Shown here in pieces: positions 18,144 through 26,840 of a DNA stretch of 64,000 bases (the first letter of the stretch is position 1; every line of letters begins with the position of its first letter). The position numbers were made by a program, and so were the translations under genes. The notes beneath the pieces were generated by a model, which ran no database searches, was not told where the DNA came from, and saw only the letters and a list, made by a program, of their open reading frames with translations. The DNA comes from Acidobacteriota bacterium (GTDB lineage: Bacteria; Acidobacteriota; Terriglobia; Bryobacterales; Bryobacteraceae). The stretch is from assembly GCA_025352795.1 (NCBI GenBank), contig JANXSF010000086.1:62001-126000 (forward strand), given 5' to 3'.

Positions 18144-18231
18144 GGTTGAAAGCCTGCCCCACATTCACATTCACTAAATTCGCTAATTTTCACTCGACCT
18201 GGAGTTGTGTTTGTGGGGCATGCTTTCAGCC
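18144..18231. repeat. Inverted repeat pair of a dispersed element
   Basis: GGTTGAAAGCCTGCCCCACA at 18144-18163 is matched in inverted orientation by TGTGGGGCATGCTTTCAGCC at 18212-18231, separated by about 48 bp. Two positions differ. On one strand the arm reads as CGAGF-like peptide (CGAGFQPA), a hallmark of spurious ORFs, supporting that it is a dispersed DNA repeat and not a gene. No mobility genes accompany it. Confidence 0.7.
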
Positions 18232-18303
18232 CATTACCGCAAAGTTTCCCCTCAATCGGACGGCTTCAAGTGTTGGAGAGAAGCGTATCAGGCTTTTGAA
18301 AAA

Positions 18304-18369
18304 CCGCTCCCTCGCGGTCACGGCTCGGTAACGAAATGATTCTACCGAGCCGTGGCCGCGAGGGAGCGG
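18304..18369. repeat. Long palindromic repeat (66 bp stem-loop), REP-like
   Basis: Arms of 27 bp (18304-18330 and 18343-18369) pair with a single G.T mismatch around a 12 bp loop. The unit's core GAGGGAGCGG ends one arm and CCGCTCCCTC begins the other. Two more copies of the same arm sequence sit in inverted arrangement at 22456-22482 and 22527-22552. The element has no flanking transposase and is intergenic, as expected for REP/MITE-like repeats. It may fold as a terminator or RNase-blocking hairpin, but no U-tract follows. Confidence 0.75.
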
Positions 18370-18456
18370 TCTTTTCACCCTCGAACCTGTCTGATTCCAG
18401 GAAAACTATGCGGCATTAGACATTCAGCCTGCCAAGCCCGGGATGCCAAGTCTCAC

Positions 18457-19722
18457 TCACAGCACCACATTGGTCTTCGCATTCCAAGTCATCCGACGTC
18501 CACTCTTGTACGCCATATTCGCCAAGTGCACTGCACCTGCAGCCAGATGCCCTTCCCTGGCATCCTCGACACTAGGTTTGCTCTCGCGTAGTGAAACCAG
18601 AAACAGATCGGTATGCGAAGGGCCTTGCTCAATCTTCACTTCACGAGGCTTTTCAAAGGCAGCGGTTGGCTTGCGCGTGGCCAGGTATTTCGCTCTTTGC
18701 GCCTTAGGCCAAGACACACTGCCGTATCGCTGCACGTTTTCTGACTTGGCTTCAAAGTGGTGCACCACTTTACCCGCACTCAATTCCAATGTCCCTTCCG
18801 TGCCCAAAACATACATCGTGCGGGGCACGTATCCATTGCACTGGTTCACGGAAAGTTCAGCCAGGAATCCAGGGTATTCATAGATGGAAGACATGTAATC
18901 AGGAACACTCCGCCCATCTTTCCATCGAAACAATCCGCCTTGGCTGACCACGGAATTGGGCGCTTCAACCGACATCACTTCGTGCAGTTGCGAGGTCATG
19001 TGGACGAACAGATCAGTAGCCACGCCGCCGGAATATTCCCACCAACAACGCCAGCGGAAGAACACTTTCGGATCGAAGGATTTCTTCGGTCGATCCCCAA
19101 GGAATCTAGCCCAATCAATTGTCGTCTCGGAAGCATCGGGCGGGATAGGGTAGATCCAAGCGCCCTCTGGATTGTTGCGATTGTTGACCATCTTCACTTG
19201 CATGATCTTCCCCAACACTCCACTCTGTACCAGTTCTTTGGCCTTGGCGGTAACTGCCGCAGTCTTTGCCCCACTGCCCACTTGCAACAACTTTTTAGAA
19301 GCCGCTGCCGCCGCTATGATCTCTGGACCCTCTTCAATAGACCACGTCAGCGGTTTTTCAATGTAGACATGCTTGCCTGCTGCCAATGCGTCCAACGTCA
19401 TCTTTTTGTGCCAGTGGTCGGGAGTGGCAATCACCACGGCATCAATATCCTTGCGATCCAGCACAGCCCGATAGTCTTTGGTGATTTCAATCTCACCATC
19501 GGTTTGTTCCTTCGCCCGCTGTAGACATCCACTATAAACGTCGGCAACCATTACGGGGGTCACTCCAGGCGCTTTGATAAAATCGGTCAACAATTGTGAC
19601 CCGCGAAGTCCTGACCCAATGAATCCCAAACGAATGCGATCATAGGCAGCAGCCGCTTTCACCTGCATGGGCATCCCAACCACCTTGTAAGCAATGGCCC
19701 CCATCATACTGCGGCGATTCAT
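18457..19722 (-). CDS. Gfo/Idh/MocA-family oxidoreductase with Tat-like leader
   Basis: A 421-residue NAD(P)-dependent sugar or polyol dehydrogenase-like protein. The Rossmann start GFIGSGLRGSQLL is at about residues 34-46, after a leader (MNRRSMMGAIAYKVV) that resembles a twin-arginine signal. The family's EKP motif (YIEKPLTWS) follows at about residue 140. The C-terminal half is the usual open beta-sheet with long inserts (WYPIP, DWARFLGDRPKKSFDPKVFFRWRCWW). The ATG overlaps the sulfatase stop by 4 bp. The neighbour sulfatase and DUF1080 gene suggest glycan breakdown outside the cytoplasm. Confidence 0.9.
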   Translation of the reverse strand: MNRRSMMGAIAYKVVGMPMQVKAAAAYDRIRLGFIGSGLRGSQLLTDFIKAPGVTPVMVADVYSGCLQRAKEQTDGEIEITKDYRAVLDRKDIDAVVIATPDHWHKKMTLDALAAGKHVYIEKPLTWSIEEGPEIIAAAAASKKLLQVGSGAKTAAVTAKAKELVQSGVLGKIMQVKMVNNRNNPEGAWIYPIPPDASETTIDWARFLGDRPKKSFDPKVFFRWRCWWEYSGGVATDLFVHMTSQLHEVMSVEAPNSVVSQGGLFRWKDGRSVPDYMSSIYEYPGFLAELSVNQCNGYVPRTMYVLGTEGTLELSAGKVVHHFEAKSENVQRYGSVSWPKAQRAKYLATRKPTAAFEKPREVKIEQGPSHTDLFLVSLRESKPSVEDAREGHLAAGAVHLANMAYKSGRRMTWNAKTNVVL

Positions 19723-21290
19723 GCGCTCCCCTTTTTCTTAGCGGCTGGAATCAGCTTTTCGTAAGAAACCACGCCCGCTCTGGTGGCCCACGCATCGTAA
19801 AGGTCGACCATCTTTTTCACCCGATCCATCTGCTTCGCCGCCAAATTAGTGAGTTCGTTACGATCAGCTTCAATATCGTATAGTTCCCATCCACCACGGA
19901 ACTTTGAAACAATCTTCCACTTGCCTTGCCGCACTGCACGATTGCCTTCGTGCTCCCAAAAAATCGGCTTGCGCTCTGGCCGCTTGCCCGTCTTAAATAT
20001 GGGGAGAAGACTTTCGCCATCCATCGCTTGAATTTGTTTACCGCCAAATGTTGACGGATAGTTAGCTTTACTCACCTCGACGCAAGTAGCCATCACATCT
20101 ACCAAATGTCCTGGGTCGTGATTCAGCTTGCCCTTGGCAGCAATTCCCTTCGGCCAGTGGGCAATGAGAGGTGTGGAAATGCCTCCTTCATGTACCCAAT
20201 GTTTGAATGTCCGAAACGGTGTATTGGATGCATTGGCCCAAGGCAGGCCATAACTATCGTAAGAATTTGCGGTACCCGTTTCCGCACCTTCCTTGCCCCG
20301 ATGCACTTCTTCCGCGCAGCCACCGTTATCAGCCAAAAATAGGATCAAGGTATTGTCCATGATCCCCAATTCTTTCAGTTTGCCTACTACGCGCCCAATG
20401 TTTTGATCCATGCGATCAATCTGTGCGGCATAGACAGACATCGCCAGATCTCGTTGATCTTTGTCTTTCTCATCCTCCCAACTTGGCGCCTTTTCATCGC
20501 GCGGAGAAATTCCCCAACTCTTTTTCACCAGCCCCATTTCCTGCATGTTCCGTAGCCGACGTTCCCGAAGTTTATCCCAGCCTTCTTTGTACTTTCCACG
20601 ATATTTGGCAATGTCCTCAGGCCTTGCGTGTAGCGGCCAATGCGGGGATGTAAAGGCCAAGTAGAGAAAGAACGGCTGGTCTTGTCTGCCGAATGTATCC
20701 ACAAATTCTACAGCCTTGTCCGTGAAGGCATCGGTCATGTAGAAGCCTTTGGCTGGAGGCGTAAACGGTTGGTCATCCATGGCCATGGTTCTGCCTTCGT
20801 CCAATTGGAAATAGCTGCTGGCACCGTTGATCAATCCAAAATATTTCTCAAAGCCGCGGTCCGTCGGCCAATGCGGACGGTCTTCCCCTACATGCCATTT
20901 GCCCGCCATCGCCGTATGATAACCGGCAGGCTTCAAGACCTCGGCTATGGTCACGCATTTGTCATTGAGAAATCCTTGATACGACGGGTATCCATGATCG
21001 AACACCATGTGCCCCACGCCTGCTTCGTGCGGATACAACCCCGTAAGCAGTGCCGCCCTGGTTGGGCAGCAGCGGGCCATGTTGTAAAACTGCGTGAAAC
21101 GCAATCCATTCCGACCCAGTTGATCCAGATTCGGCGTGGCAATTTCCGATCCGTAACATCCGATATCGGAAAAACCCATGTCATCGGCCATCATCAAAAC
21201 AATGTTTGGCCGGGGATCTTTGGCCGCTAAAGTGAAAGGCGCAGCGCCAACGGCACCGGCAATGTGACGGAGAAAGTTTCGACGATCCAT
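19719..21290 (-). CDS. Type I sulfatase (arylsulfatase-like) with twin-arginine leader
   Basis: A 523-residue sulfatase that hydrolyses sulfate esters, probably of polysaccharides, in the periplasm. I set the start at ATG 21290 because a twin-arginine signal follows at once (MDRRNFLRHIAGAVGAAPF); upstream sequence in frame encodes nothing conserved and overlaps the divergent gene. The formylglycine site is Cys74 in MARCCPTRAALLTG (motif C-x-P-x-R). Metal ligands start with Asp36-Asp37 in VLMMADDMGF. Further blocks include GKWHVG, PFFLYLAFTSPHWPLHA and FLADNGG. It forms a two-gene unit with the oxidoreductase. Its Cys needs an FGE or AtsB-type maturase, neither of which is in the window. Confidence 0.93.
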   Translation of the reverse strand: MDRRNFLRHIAGAVGAAPFTLAAKDPRPNIVLMMADDMGFSDIGCYGSEIATPNLDQLGRNGLRFTQFYNMARCCPTRAALLTGLYPHEAGVGHMVFDHGYPSYQGFLNDKCVTIAEVLKPAGYHTAMAGKWHVGEDRPHWPTDRGFEKYFGLINGASSYFQLDEGRTMAMDDQPFTPPAKGFYMTDAFTDKAVEFVDTFGRQDQPFFLYLAFTSPHWPLHARPEDIAKYRGKYKEGWDKLRERRLRNMQEMGLVKKSWGISPRDEKAPSWEDEKDKDQRDLAMSVYAAQIDRMDQNIGRVVGKLKELGIMDNTLILFLADNGGCAEEVHRGKEGAETGTANSYDSYGLPWANASNTPFRTFKHWVHEGGISTPLIAHWPKGIAAKGKLNHDPGHLVDVMATCVEVSKANYPSTFGGKQIQAMDGESLLPIFKTGKRPERKPIFWEHEGNRAVRQGKWKIVSKFRGGWELYDIEADRNELTNLAAKQMDRVKKMVDLYDAWATRAGVVSYEKLIPAAKKKGSA

Positions 21291-21333
21291 AGGACCATTA
21301 TCATAACGTGGCGCAACGCTATGATGGAAAGAA

Positions 21334-22443
21334 ATGCGACGACGCGAATTTCTGGCAACCTGCCTTGTTCCGGTAGCGGCCATGGCCCAACCGACAAGCC
21401 ACGCTATCTTTGACGGCACAACACTGAACGGCTGGAGTGTGGAGCAGGGACCGAAATCGGCCTTTTACGTGTCCGATGGTGCAATTTGTGTCAGCGACGC
21501 GGGCAATTCCCCCACCTGGTTGCGATACAACGAAGAGCTGGAAAATTTCGAATTCAGTTGTGAATTTTACATCAAAGGCTGGATAGATTCCGCCATTTAC
21601 ATTAACGCTCCACGCTACGGGCCACCCCAGGAATCTGGCTTTGCCATTAAACTCTTTCACAAGCAGGAAGAGCCCAAGCCGGAATCCATGGGGTCAATCT
21701 TCCCATTGGTGGCCCCTAAATTGGTCAACGTGAAAAGTAAGGGCGATTGGAATTCAATGCGGATTGTGATGGATTGGCCCACCCTGAAAGTCTGGTCAAA
21801 CGGGGAGCTGGTGCAAGATCTGAATGTGGAGTCCAACCCTGAACTTCGCTATCGCCTGCGTGGCGGATACCTGGGCTTGCAGTCACTTTCCTACCCCATC
21901 CGATTTCGCAATTTGAATTTGAAAACCCTTCCTTCGAAAGTGAAGTGGCAAACGCTGTATGGCGCGCCCTCTCATCTAGATTTATGGAAGGTAGTTGAAG
22001 GCAAACCTCGCTTTCAAACTTTTGGCGAAGTGCTGCGGGGCGACGGGTTGGGCCATTTGGGAACCAAAGAGCGCTTCAAGGATTTCGATTTGGAAATGTA
22101 CATTCGCGCCAGCAAACATTCCAACGGTGGGGTCTTCTTTCGGGCGGAAGGGTCTGGCAGCGAACCACACTATGAAATCCAACTTCACGACGTGGAAGGT
22201 GCCGTTTATCCCACTGGTTCGCTGTACGGATTGCGGCGCGCCAAATATCCACGCATTCAACCCGAAGAATGGTATCTGTTTCAAGTTCATGTGCAGGATC
22301 GGCATTGCCTGATTCGAATCAACGGAGAGACTGTTGTGGATTACAACACTTTGGAAAGAACGGATGCCGGAATGATTTTATTGCAGGCTCACGACGGACC
22401 ACGTTGGGTGGAATATCAGAGAATCCGCATCCGGTCGACCTGA
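21334..22443 (+). CDS. Protein with two tandem DUF1080 (3-keto-disaccharide hydrolase) domains
   Basis: A 369-residue protein of two tandem concanavalin-like DUF1080 domains. The first (about residues 30-190) contains the usual FDGTTLNGWSV start and the blocks LENFEFSCEFYI, SAIYINAPRYG, ESGFAIKLFHK and LRGGYLGLQ; the second (about 210-365) has FKDFDLEMYIRASKHSNGGVFFRAEG, YEIQLHD and GPRWVEYQRIRI. Family members are reported to act on 3-keto-glycosides, and the domain is common next to sulfatases and Gfo/Idh/MocA oxidoreductases, as here. A signal-like start (MRRREFLATCLVPVAAMAQ) suggests Tat export. It diverges from the sulfatase with a gap of only 43 bp. Confidence 0.85.
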   Translation: MRRREFLATCLVPVAAMAQPTSHAIFDGTTLNGWSVEQGPKSAFYVSDGAICVSDAGNSPTWLRYNEELENFEFSCEFYIKGWIDSAIYINAPRYGPPQESGFAIKLFHKQEEPKPESMGSIFPLVAPKLVNVKSKGDWNSMRIVMDWPTLKVWSNGELVQDLNVESNPELRYRLRGGYLGLQSLSYPIRFRNLNLKTLPSKVKWQTLYGAPSHLDLWKVVEGKPRFQTFGEVLRGDGLGHLGTKERFKDFDLEMYIRASKHSNGGVFFRAEGSGSEPHYEIQLHDVEGAVYPTGSLYGLRRAKYPRIQPEEWYLFQVHVQDRHCLIRINGETVVDYNTLERTDAGMILLQAHDGPRWVEYQRIRIRST

Positions 22444-22455
22444 CCGAATATCCGA

Positions 22456-22552
22456 TACCGAGCCGTGACCGCAAGGGAGCGGATGCTGTCGCAAGTCGTA
22501 AGCGAAGGTAATGAAAATCTCAAAATCCGCTCCCTCGCGGTCACGGCTCGGA
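22456..22552. repeat. Inverted pair of the palindromic repeat family
   Basis: Copies at 22456-22482 and 22527-22552 share the arm sequence of the 18304-18369 stem-loop, but here the arms point outwards: the first copy ends in GGGAGCGG and the second begins CCGCTCCC. They are separated by about 44 bp, and one base in the first copy differs from the consensus (GCAAGG for GCGAGG). They sit in the intergenic gap before the DUF6677-type gene. The in-frame extension upstream of that gene's ATG runs straight through them, which argues against the earlier start. Confidence 0.75.
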
Positions 22553-22617
22553 TAGGCTTACCACTGCGTTTTTGGAAGGATACCCCGTTCTACTTGCGAT
22601 ACAATGAAGTGAAAACT

Positions 22618-23034
22618 ATGGCAGAATCGCAAACAAATCCTGAACCTTCCGTGCCGATATCGGCGTGGCTGCCAGCCGTGGCACTTTCCTGGATCATCCC
22701 TGGTGGTGGTCACTTTTTATTAAAGCAATATGGCCGAGGTGCCATTCTGATGGGAAGTGTTCTGCTGACGTTTCTGCTTGGCCTGCTGATGCGTGGGGCT
22801 TTCTTTGAACCGCAATCAGGCGACCTGTTGACCACCCTTATTTATTGGGGTGGGTACTTTGCGGACATGTGTTCCGGCATCTTTTATTTCCTAGCCGTCT
22901 GGATGGGTTATACACAACCAGATGTCGCCGGGCATGTGCACGATTATGGAACCAAGTTTCTGGTTGGCGCAGGGTTGATGAACGTTCTGGCCATGGTGGA
23001 TGCTTTTGAAATTGCCACGAAGAAGAAAAGCTAA
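22618..23034 (+). CDS. Small polytopic membrane protein, DUF6677-like
   Basis: A 138-residue protein with about four membrane spans (around AWLPAVALSWIIPGGGHFLL, ILMGSVLLTFLLGLLM, FADMCSGIFYFLAVWM and FLVGAGLMNVLAMVDA). The pattern of an N-terminal hydrophilic tail, a first helix containing PGGGHFLLK and then a GRGAILMGSVLL helix matches the DUF6677 family as I remember it; no function is known. I start at ATG 22618 because the upstream in-frame codons lie inside dispersed repeats. A 60-residue membrane protein follows with no gap, probably in the same transcript. Confidence 0.7.
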   Translation: MAESQTNPEPSVPISAWLPAVALSWIIPGGGHFLLKQYGRGAILMGSVLLTFLLGLLMRGAFFEPQSGDLLTTLIYWGGYFADMCSGIFYFLAVWMGYTQPDVAGHVHDYGTKFLVGAGLMNVLAMVDAFEIATKKKS

Positions 23035-23217
23035 ATGAAACTTTCTCTCACACACTTTGAGGCGACGATCCTGTTTGCCCTGGTGATCTCTGTAGTGCTG
23101 GGGATTGTCACCAAGAAGACTGACAAAGAACGGCTGTATTACGGCCTGTACTGTTTCGGCTGTTTTATGGGCACCATATTCGGTTTAGCGTGGCTTATGA
23201 AGCTGGGCCACGGCTAG
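23035..23217 (+). CDS. Small two-helix membrane protein
   Basis: A 60-residue protein with two predicted membrane helices (about 9-25 and 36-55) joined by a charged linker (KKTDKERL). Its ATG follows directly on the TAA of the upstream gene (TAAATG), so translational coupling is likely and the pair may form one complex. Function unknown. The codon usage and the clean pair of helices make it a probable real gene despite its size. Confidence 0.6.
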   Translation: MKLSLTHFEATILFALVISVVLGIVTKKTDKERLYYGLYCFGCFMGTIFGLAWLMKLGHG

Positions 23218-23264
23218 GCGCTAGTAGGGATATCGGTTAAAACGTTCCGCTTGATGTGCGTGCC

Positions 23265-23840
23265 TTACGGAATCGCAATGAATGGAGTAATTCCAACAGA
23301 ACCTGTGAATCGGCAACCAGGCAAACCAAGGTATGCGGGCCCTAAGAGAAAGGATGCGAAACCCCCTGTACCCACAATGACTGTGCTTCCAGAATTGGAT
23401 AGCAAACTGAAGCTTTGAGCCTCAGCAATGGCCCGGCCAAGATTCATGGCATCTTCCAACTGCTTCAGTTTCACCTTTTGAACATCGGTCAGCACTGCCA
23501 AGCTGCTCTTACTCAGTGCTGCCGACGCGCCAACCACTTCTCTGCAAATCACTTCCAACTCCAAATACCGAACGCCCAGCGCACTGGCATCGAGTGACGA
23601 TTTCGCTGTCTCCTGATTGATCTCAAAATTAACCTGTCCCACCCGATCGCGCTTGGACTCCACCAAGCGGCCAAAGTCGGTTTGAATCTGGGCCAATTTC
23701 GTGTATTGATCGTTGGTCAAATTTAGAAATTGTCGCAACACGGCGAAGGGCTCTGGGGCGCCTACGGGAGTTGGCGGTTGCCCAAAGCTGAGACCGACGG
23801 CGAACAGAACGAAGAAAACGAAATGTACCTTCATCCCCAT
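23265..23840 (-). CDS. Exported Spy/LTXXQ-like helical protein
   Basis: A 191-residue protein with signal peptide MKVHFVFFVLFAVGLSFGQ (the first ATG gives two extra residues). The mature part has LNLTNDQYTKLAQIQTDF and LTDVQKVKLKQLEDAM, a pattern of the Spy/CpxP periplasmic chaperone and stress-sensor family (LTxxQ motifs twice, about residues 40 and 125). The C-terminal 40 residues, after the helical part, are low in charge and rich in Gly and Phe and may not be part of the domain. It diverges from the PSD1 gene with a 27 bp gap. Role in envelope stress is an inference from family. Confidence 0.65.
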   Translation of the reverse strand: MGMKVHFVFFVLFAVGLSFGQPPTPVGAPEPFAVLRQFLNLTNDQYTKLAQIQTDFGRLVESKRDRVGQVNFEINQETAKSSLDASALGVRYLELEVICREVVGASAALSKSSLAVLTDVQKVKLKQLEDAMNLGRAIAEAQSFSLLSNSGSTVIVGTGGFASFLLGPAYLGLPGCRFTGSVGITPFIAIP

Positions 23841-23867
23841 ATCTTATACAATGCCTATGGGTGAAAT

Positions 23868-26837
23868 ATGAGGGCTTTCTTACTAGTTGCGTGGATGTCA
23901 GTTGCCTTCAGCGCAACTTCCGCCATTGAGTTCAACCGCGACGTTCGGCCCATCCTTTCCGATAAATGCTTCACCTGCCATGGTCCAGACCAAGCTAACC
24001 GCAAATCGAAACTGCGCCTGGATACGGAAGCTGGTGCCACTTATCTGAATAAGAAAATCATTGTGGATCGCATTCGGTCCACCAATCCGGCTTTGCGCAT
24101 GCCTCCGGTTTACGCAACTAAGACTCTGAGCGAAGCCGAACGAACAACCCTGGAAAATTGGGTTGCTGAAGGGACACGCTGGGAAAAACACTGGTCGCTG
24201 GTGCCGCCCAAAGTGAGCGACCGCAGTGCTTCCATCGATCAATTCGTTGCAACTCGTCTTCAAAAAGAAGGCCTCAAACCCAGCCCTAGAGCCGACCCCG
24301 CCAGTCTCATGCGCCGCGTCAGTTTCGATCTGACCGGGCTTCCACCCACCCCTGCAGAAGTGGACACCTTCCTGGCCGATAAAGATCCCCAGGCTTATGC
24401 CAAGCTGGTGGACCGTCTATTAAGTTCCCCCAGATACGGGGAACGCATGGCCATTCGGTGGCTTGACGCCGCACGCTATGCCGATACCAACGGTTACCAG
24501 AGCGATGGCGAACGCAACATGTGGCGTTGGCGTGATTGGGTGATTGACGCTTTCAATACTAACAAGCCTTACAACGATTTTCTAACGGAACAATTGGCTG
24601 GCGACCTGATCCCCAATGCCCGACGCAGCCAGGTGATCGCTACAGGATTTAATCGCAATCATCGTGGCAACTCCGAAGGTGGCATTATCCCGGAAGAGTA
24701 TGCCGTTGAGTACGTGGTGGATCGCATTGATACGGCATCGACCGTGTTTCTGGGACTGACTTTTGGATGTGCACGCTGCCATGATCATAAGTACGATCCG
24801 CTGACCCAAAAAGAGTATTACCAACTTTACGCGTTCTTCAACAATATTGGCGAGTGGGGTCGCTATATTAAATACGGCAACACGCCCCCGTATATCCCCG
24901 CTCCAACTCCAGAACAGGAACGTCAACTGGCGTCCCTCGAAGCGCGGATAATTCCTGCCGAACAGAAACTTCTCCTCGCCTTACCAGCGATCAAAGAGGC
25001 GGAAAGAACTTGGGCGGAAAAGGCTCATCCGCCAATCCCCTGGGCACCTTCCCGAGCCTTGCAGGTGCATCTGCCGCTGCCAGGATTGGAAGGTCACTTT
25101 GACGGGAAACGGCAGCATGACGCGGGATTGCAAACTGCTGCTTTCGGATACCTCGACAAGTTCACTGTCTCTTTGTCAATGAAGGCGGATGCCGCTAGCG
25201 GAGCCATATTTTCCCGGGGCAAAGATGTTTCCGAGGAGATCGGCTATGGCCTTCATATGGTGGACGGAAAGCTACAGTTCCACATGACGCAACGTTGGCT
25301 GGATGACGCGCTCCGTGTGGAAACGGAGCAATCGCTGACGCTGCATCAGTGGCACCAGGTGACAGTTTCATACGACGCTACCAGGTTGGCTGCAGGCGTC
25401 AAAATTTATGTCGATGGGAAACAACAGAAGCTGAAGATTTTACTGGATATGCTGAACCAATCCTTCTTTACGGCATCCCCATTCTATGTTGGCGGAGGGG
25501 CTGGAACGCGCTTTACAGGCGAAATCGGCGATGTGCGCGTGTTCACAACGGCACTCTATGACAACGAGCTGATGGCTCTAACATCTGGTGAAACGGTGAA
25601 CGAAATTGCCCTTCTGACCGAAGGAAATCGAACACCAGCGCAGCAAGCAAAACTTTCTACTTATTTTATGGACAAAGCAGCTTCGCCAGAATTATCCAAA
25701 GTGTGGCAAACCGCTTTCGACCTGCGGGAAGAGGGGATTAAGCTGAAAGAATCGCTGCCTTCTGTGATGGTGATGCAGGAACTGCCAGACCGTCCCGCTA
25801 CCCACGTTTTAGTTCGTGGTGCATATGATCGCCCCGGAACCAAGGTAGAACGTGGCGTGCCGGCATCTTTGCCACCATTGCCTGCGGGCGCCCCAATGAA
25901 TCGTCTGGGATTCGCCCAATGGTTGACCAATCCGCAACATCCGCTTACTTCCCGAGTGGCCGTAAACCGATTCTGGCAAATGATGTTTGGAATCGGCATT
26001 GTGAAAACGGTGGATGACTTTGGTTCGCAGGGCGAGTGGCCATCCCACCCTGAGCTATTGGATTTCCTGGCCACAGAATTCATCCGCAGTGGATGGGACG
26101 TCAAAGGGCTTCTAAAAACAATGGTGATGAGCTCCACTTACCAGCGAAGTTCCCGTTCCACAGATCAACAGATTGCAAATGATCCAGAAAATCGGATGCT
26201 GGCGCGGGGACCCCGGCAACGGCTGTCTGCTGAAATGTTGCGGGACCAGGCGCTTTATATTTCAGGGTTATTGGTTGAAAAGCAAGGTGGGCCATCGGCC
26301 AAACCCTACCAACCTGCCGGACTTTGGAAGGAGCTATCCAATGACGGCGATTACAAACCCGATACAGGGGAAGGACTTTACCGCCGCAGCCTCTATACCT
26401 TCTGGAAGCGGACCATTCCACCGCCCTTTATGATGAACTTTGATTCTGCGGGACGCGAAGCGTGTACGGTTCGGGAAACGCGCACCAATACGCCACTGCA
26501 AGCCTTGAATTTGATGAACGACGTCACGTATCTGGAAGCATCGCGCAAGATTGCCGAAAGAATGATGGTGGAAGGGGGATCAACTGCTGCAAGCCGCATT
26601 GGCTTCGCCTTTCAATTGGCTACGGCACGAACGCCAAGTCTGAAGGAATTGTCCATTCTTGAAGCAAATTTCCAGCGAGCACTGGACCGCTATCAGACAA
26701 AGCCTGCCGACGCCCAGGCGATGCTGAAGCAAGGCGATTCACCAGTTAAGCCGGGCTTGAAAATGGAAGAATTGGCGGCCTATGCTCACGTTGCCAGCTT
26801 GATTCTCAACTTGGACGAAGTAGTGTCGAAGGAATAG
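23868..26837 (+). CDS. PSCyt1 / DUF1549 / LamG / DUF1553 protein (planctomycete-type c-type cytochrome)
   Basis: A 989-residue exported protein of the architecture common in planctomycetes and acidobacteria. After a signal peptide comes a PSCyt1 cytochrome domain with a CFTCH site at residues 34-38, then DUF1549 (about 115-320, including a second CARCHDHK site), a LamG/concanavalin insert (about 395-560) and DUF1553 (about 680-960, RVAVNRFWQMMFG, FGSQGEWPSHPELLDFLA, GPRQRLSAEMLRDQAL). It likely binds haem and a large glycan or other substrate in the periplasm; the actual activity is unknown. The DUF1501 gene follows after 3 bp, the standard partner. Confidence 0.93.
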   Translation: MRAFLLVAWMSVAFSATSAIEFNRDVRPILSDKCFTCHGPDQANRKSKLRLDTEAGATYLNKKIIVDRIRSTNPALRMPPVYATKTLSEAERTTLENWVAEGTRWEKHWSLVPPKVSDRSASIDQFVATRLQKEGLKPSPRADPASLMRRVSFDLTGLPPTPAEVDTFLADKDPQAYAKLVDRLLSSPRYGERMAIRWLDAARYADTNGYQSDGERNMWRWRDWVIDAFNTNKPYNDFLTEQLAGDLIPNARRSQVIATGFNRNHRGNSEGGIIPEEYAVEYVVDRIDTASTVFLGLTFGCARCHDHKYDPLTQKEYYQLYAFFNNIGEWGRYIKYGNTPPYIPAPTPEQERQLASLEARIIPAEQKLLLALPAIKEAERTWAEKAHPPIPWAPSRALQVHLPLPGLEGHFDGKRQHDAGLQTAAFGYLDKFTVSLSMKADAASGAIFSRGKDVSEEIGYGLHMVDGKLQFHMTQRWLDDALRVETEQSLTLHQWHQVTVSYDATRLAAGVKIYVDGKQQKLKILLDMLNQSFFTASPFYVGGGAGTRFTGEIGDVRVFTTALYDNELMALTSGETVNEIALLTEGNRTPAQQAKLSTYFMDKAASPELSKVWQTAFDLREEGIKLKESLPSVMVMQELPDRPATHVLVRGAYDRPGTKVERGVPASLPPLPAGAPMNRLGFAQWLTNPQHPLTSRVAVNRFWQMMFGIGIVKTVDDFGSQGEWPSHPELLDFLATEFIRSGWDVKGLLKTMVMSSTYQRSSRSTDQQIANDPENRMLARGPRQRLSAEMLRDQALYISGLLVEKQGGPSAKPYQPAGLWKELSNDGDYKPDTGEGLYRRSLYTFWKRTIPPPFMMNFDSAGREACTVRETRTNTPLQALNLMNDVTYLEASRKIAERMMVEGGSTAASRIGFAFQLATARTPSLKELSILEANFQRALDRYQTKPADAQAMLKQGDSPVKPGLKMEELAAYAHVASLILNLDEVVSKE

Positions 26838-26840
26838 ACT

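Larger units (their letters stand above)
17965..18456. other. Gene-poor stretch holding repeat elements
   Basis: About 490 bp between the beta-propeller gene and the oxidoreductase gene on the opposite strand. Its first 160 bp show nothing identifiable. From 18125 on it holds a small palindrome, an inverted pair (18144-18163 and 18212-18231) and a long stem-loop (18304-18369), described separately. I see no convincing gene here: the ORF that runs across 17906-18193 on the minus strand is read mostly from repeat sequence, and another at 18352-18591 is a repeat shadow. Confidence 0.7.

Noticed and set aside
17906-18193. 95-residue minus-strand ORF as a gene
   Set aside because: Most of its sequence is the dispersed repeat (CGAGFQPA phrase) plus antisense of the preceding gene.
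18757-19524. 255-residue plus-strand ORF inside the Gfo/Idh/MocA gene
   Set aside because: It is antisense to a well-supported oxidoreductase; its composition (His/Arg-rich) is typical of a shadow.
23230-23237. ATATCGGT as a third sigma-28 -10 element
   Set aside because: No TAAA-like -35 lies at the right distance and no gene starts downstream in that orientation.
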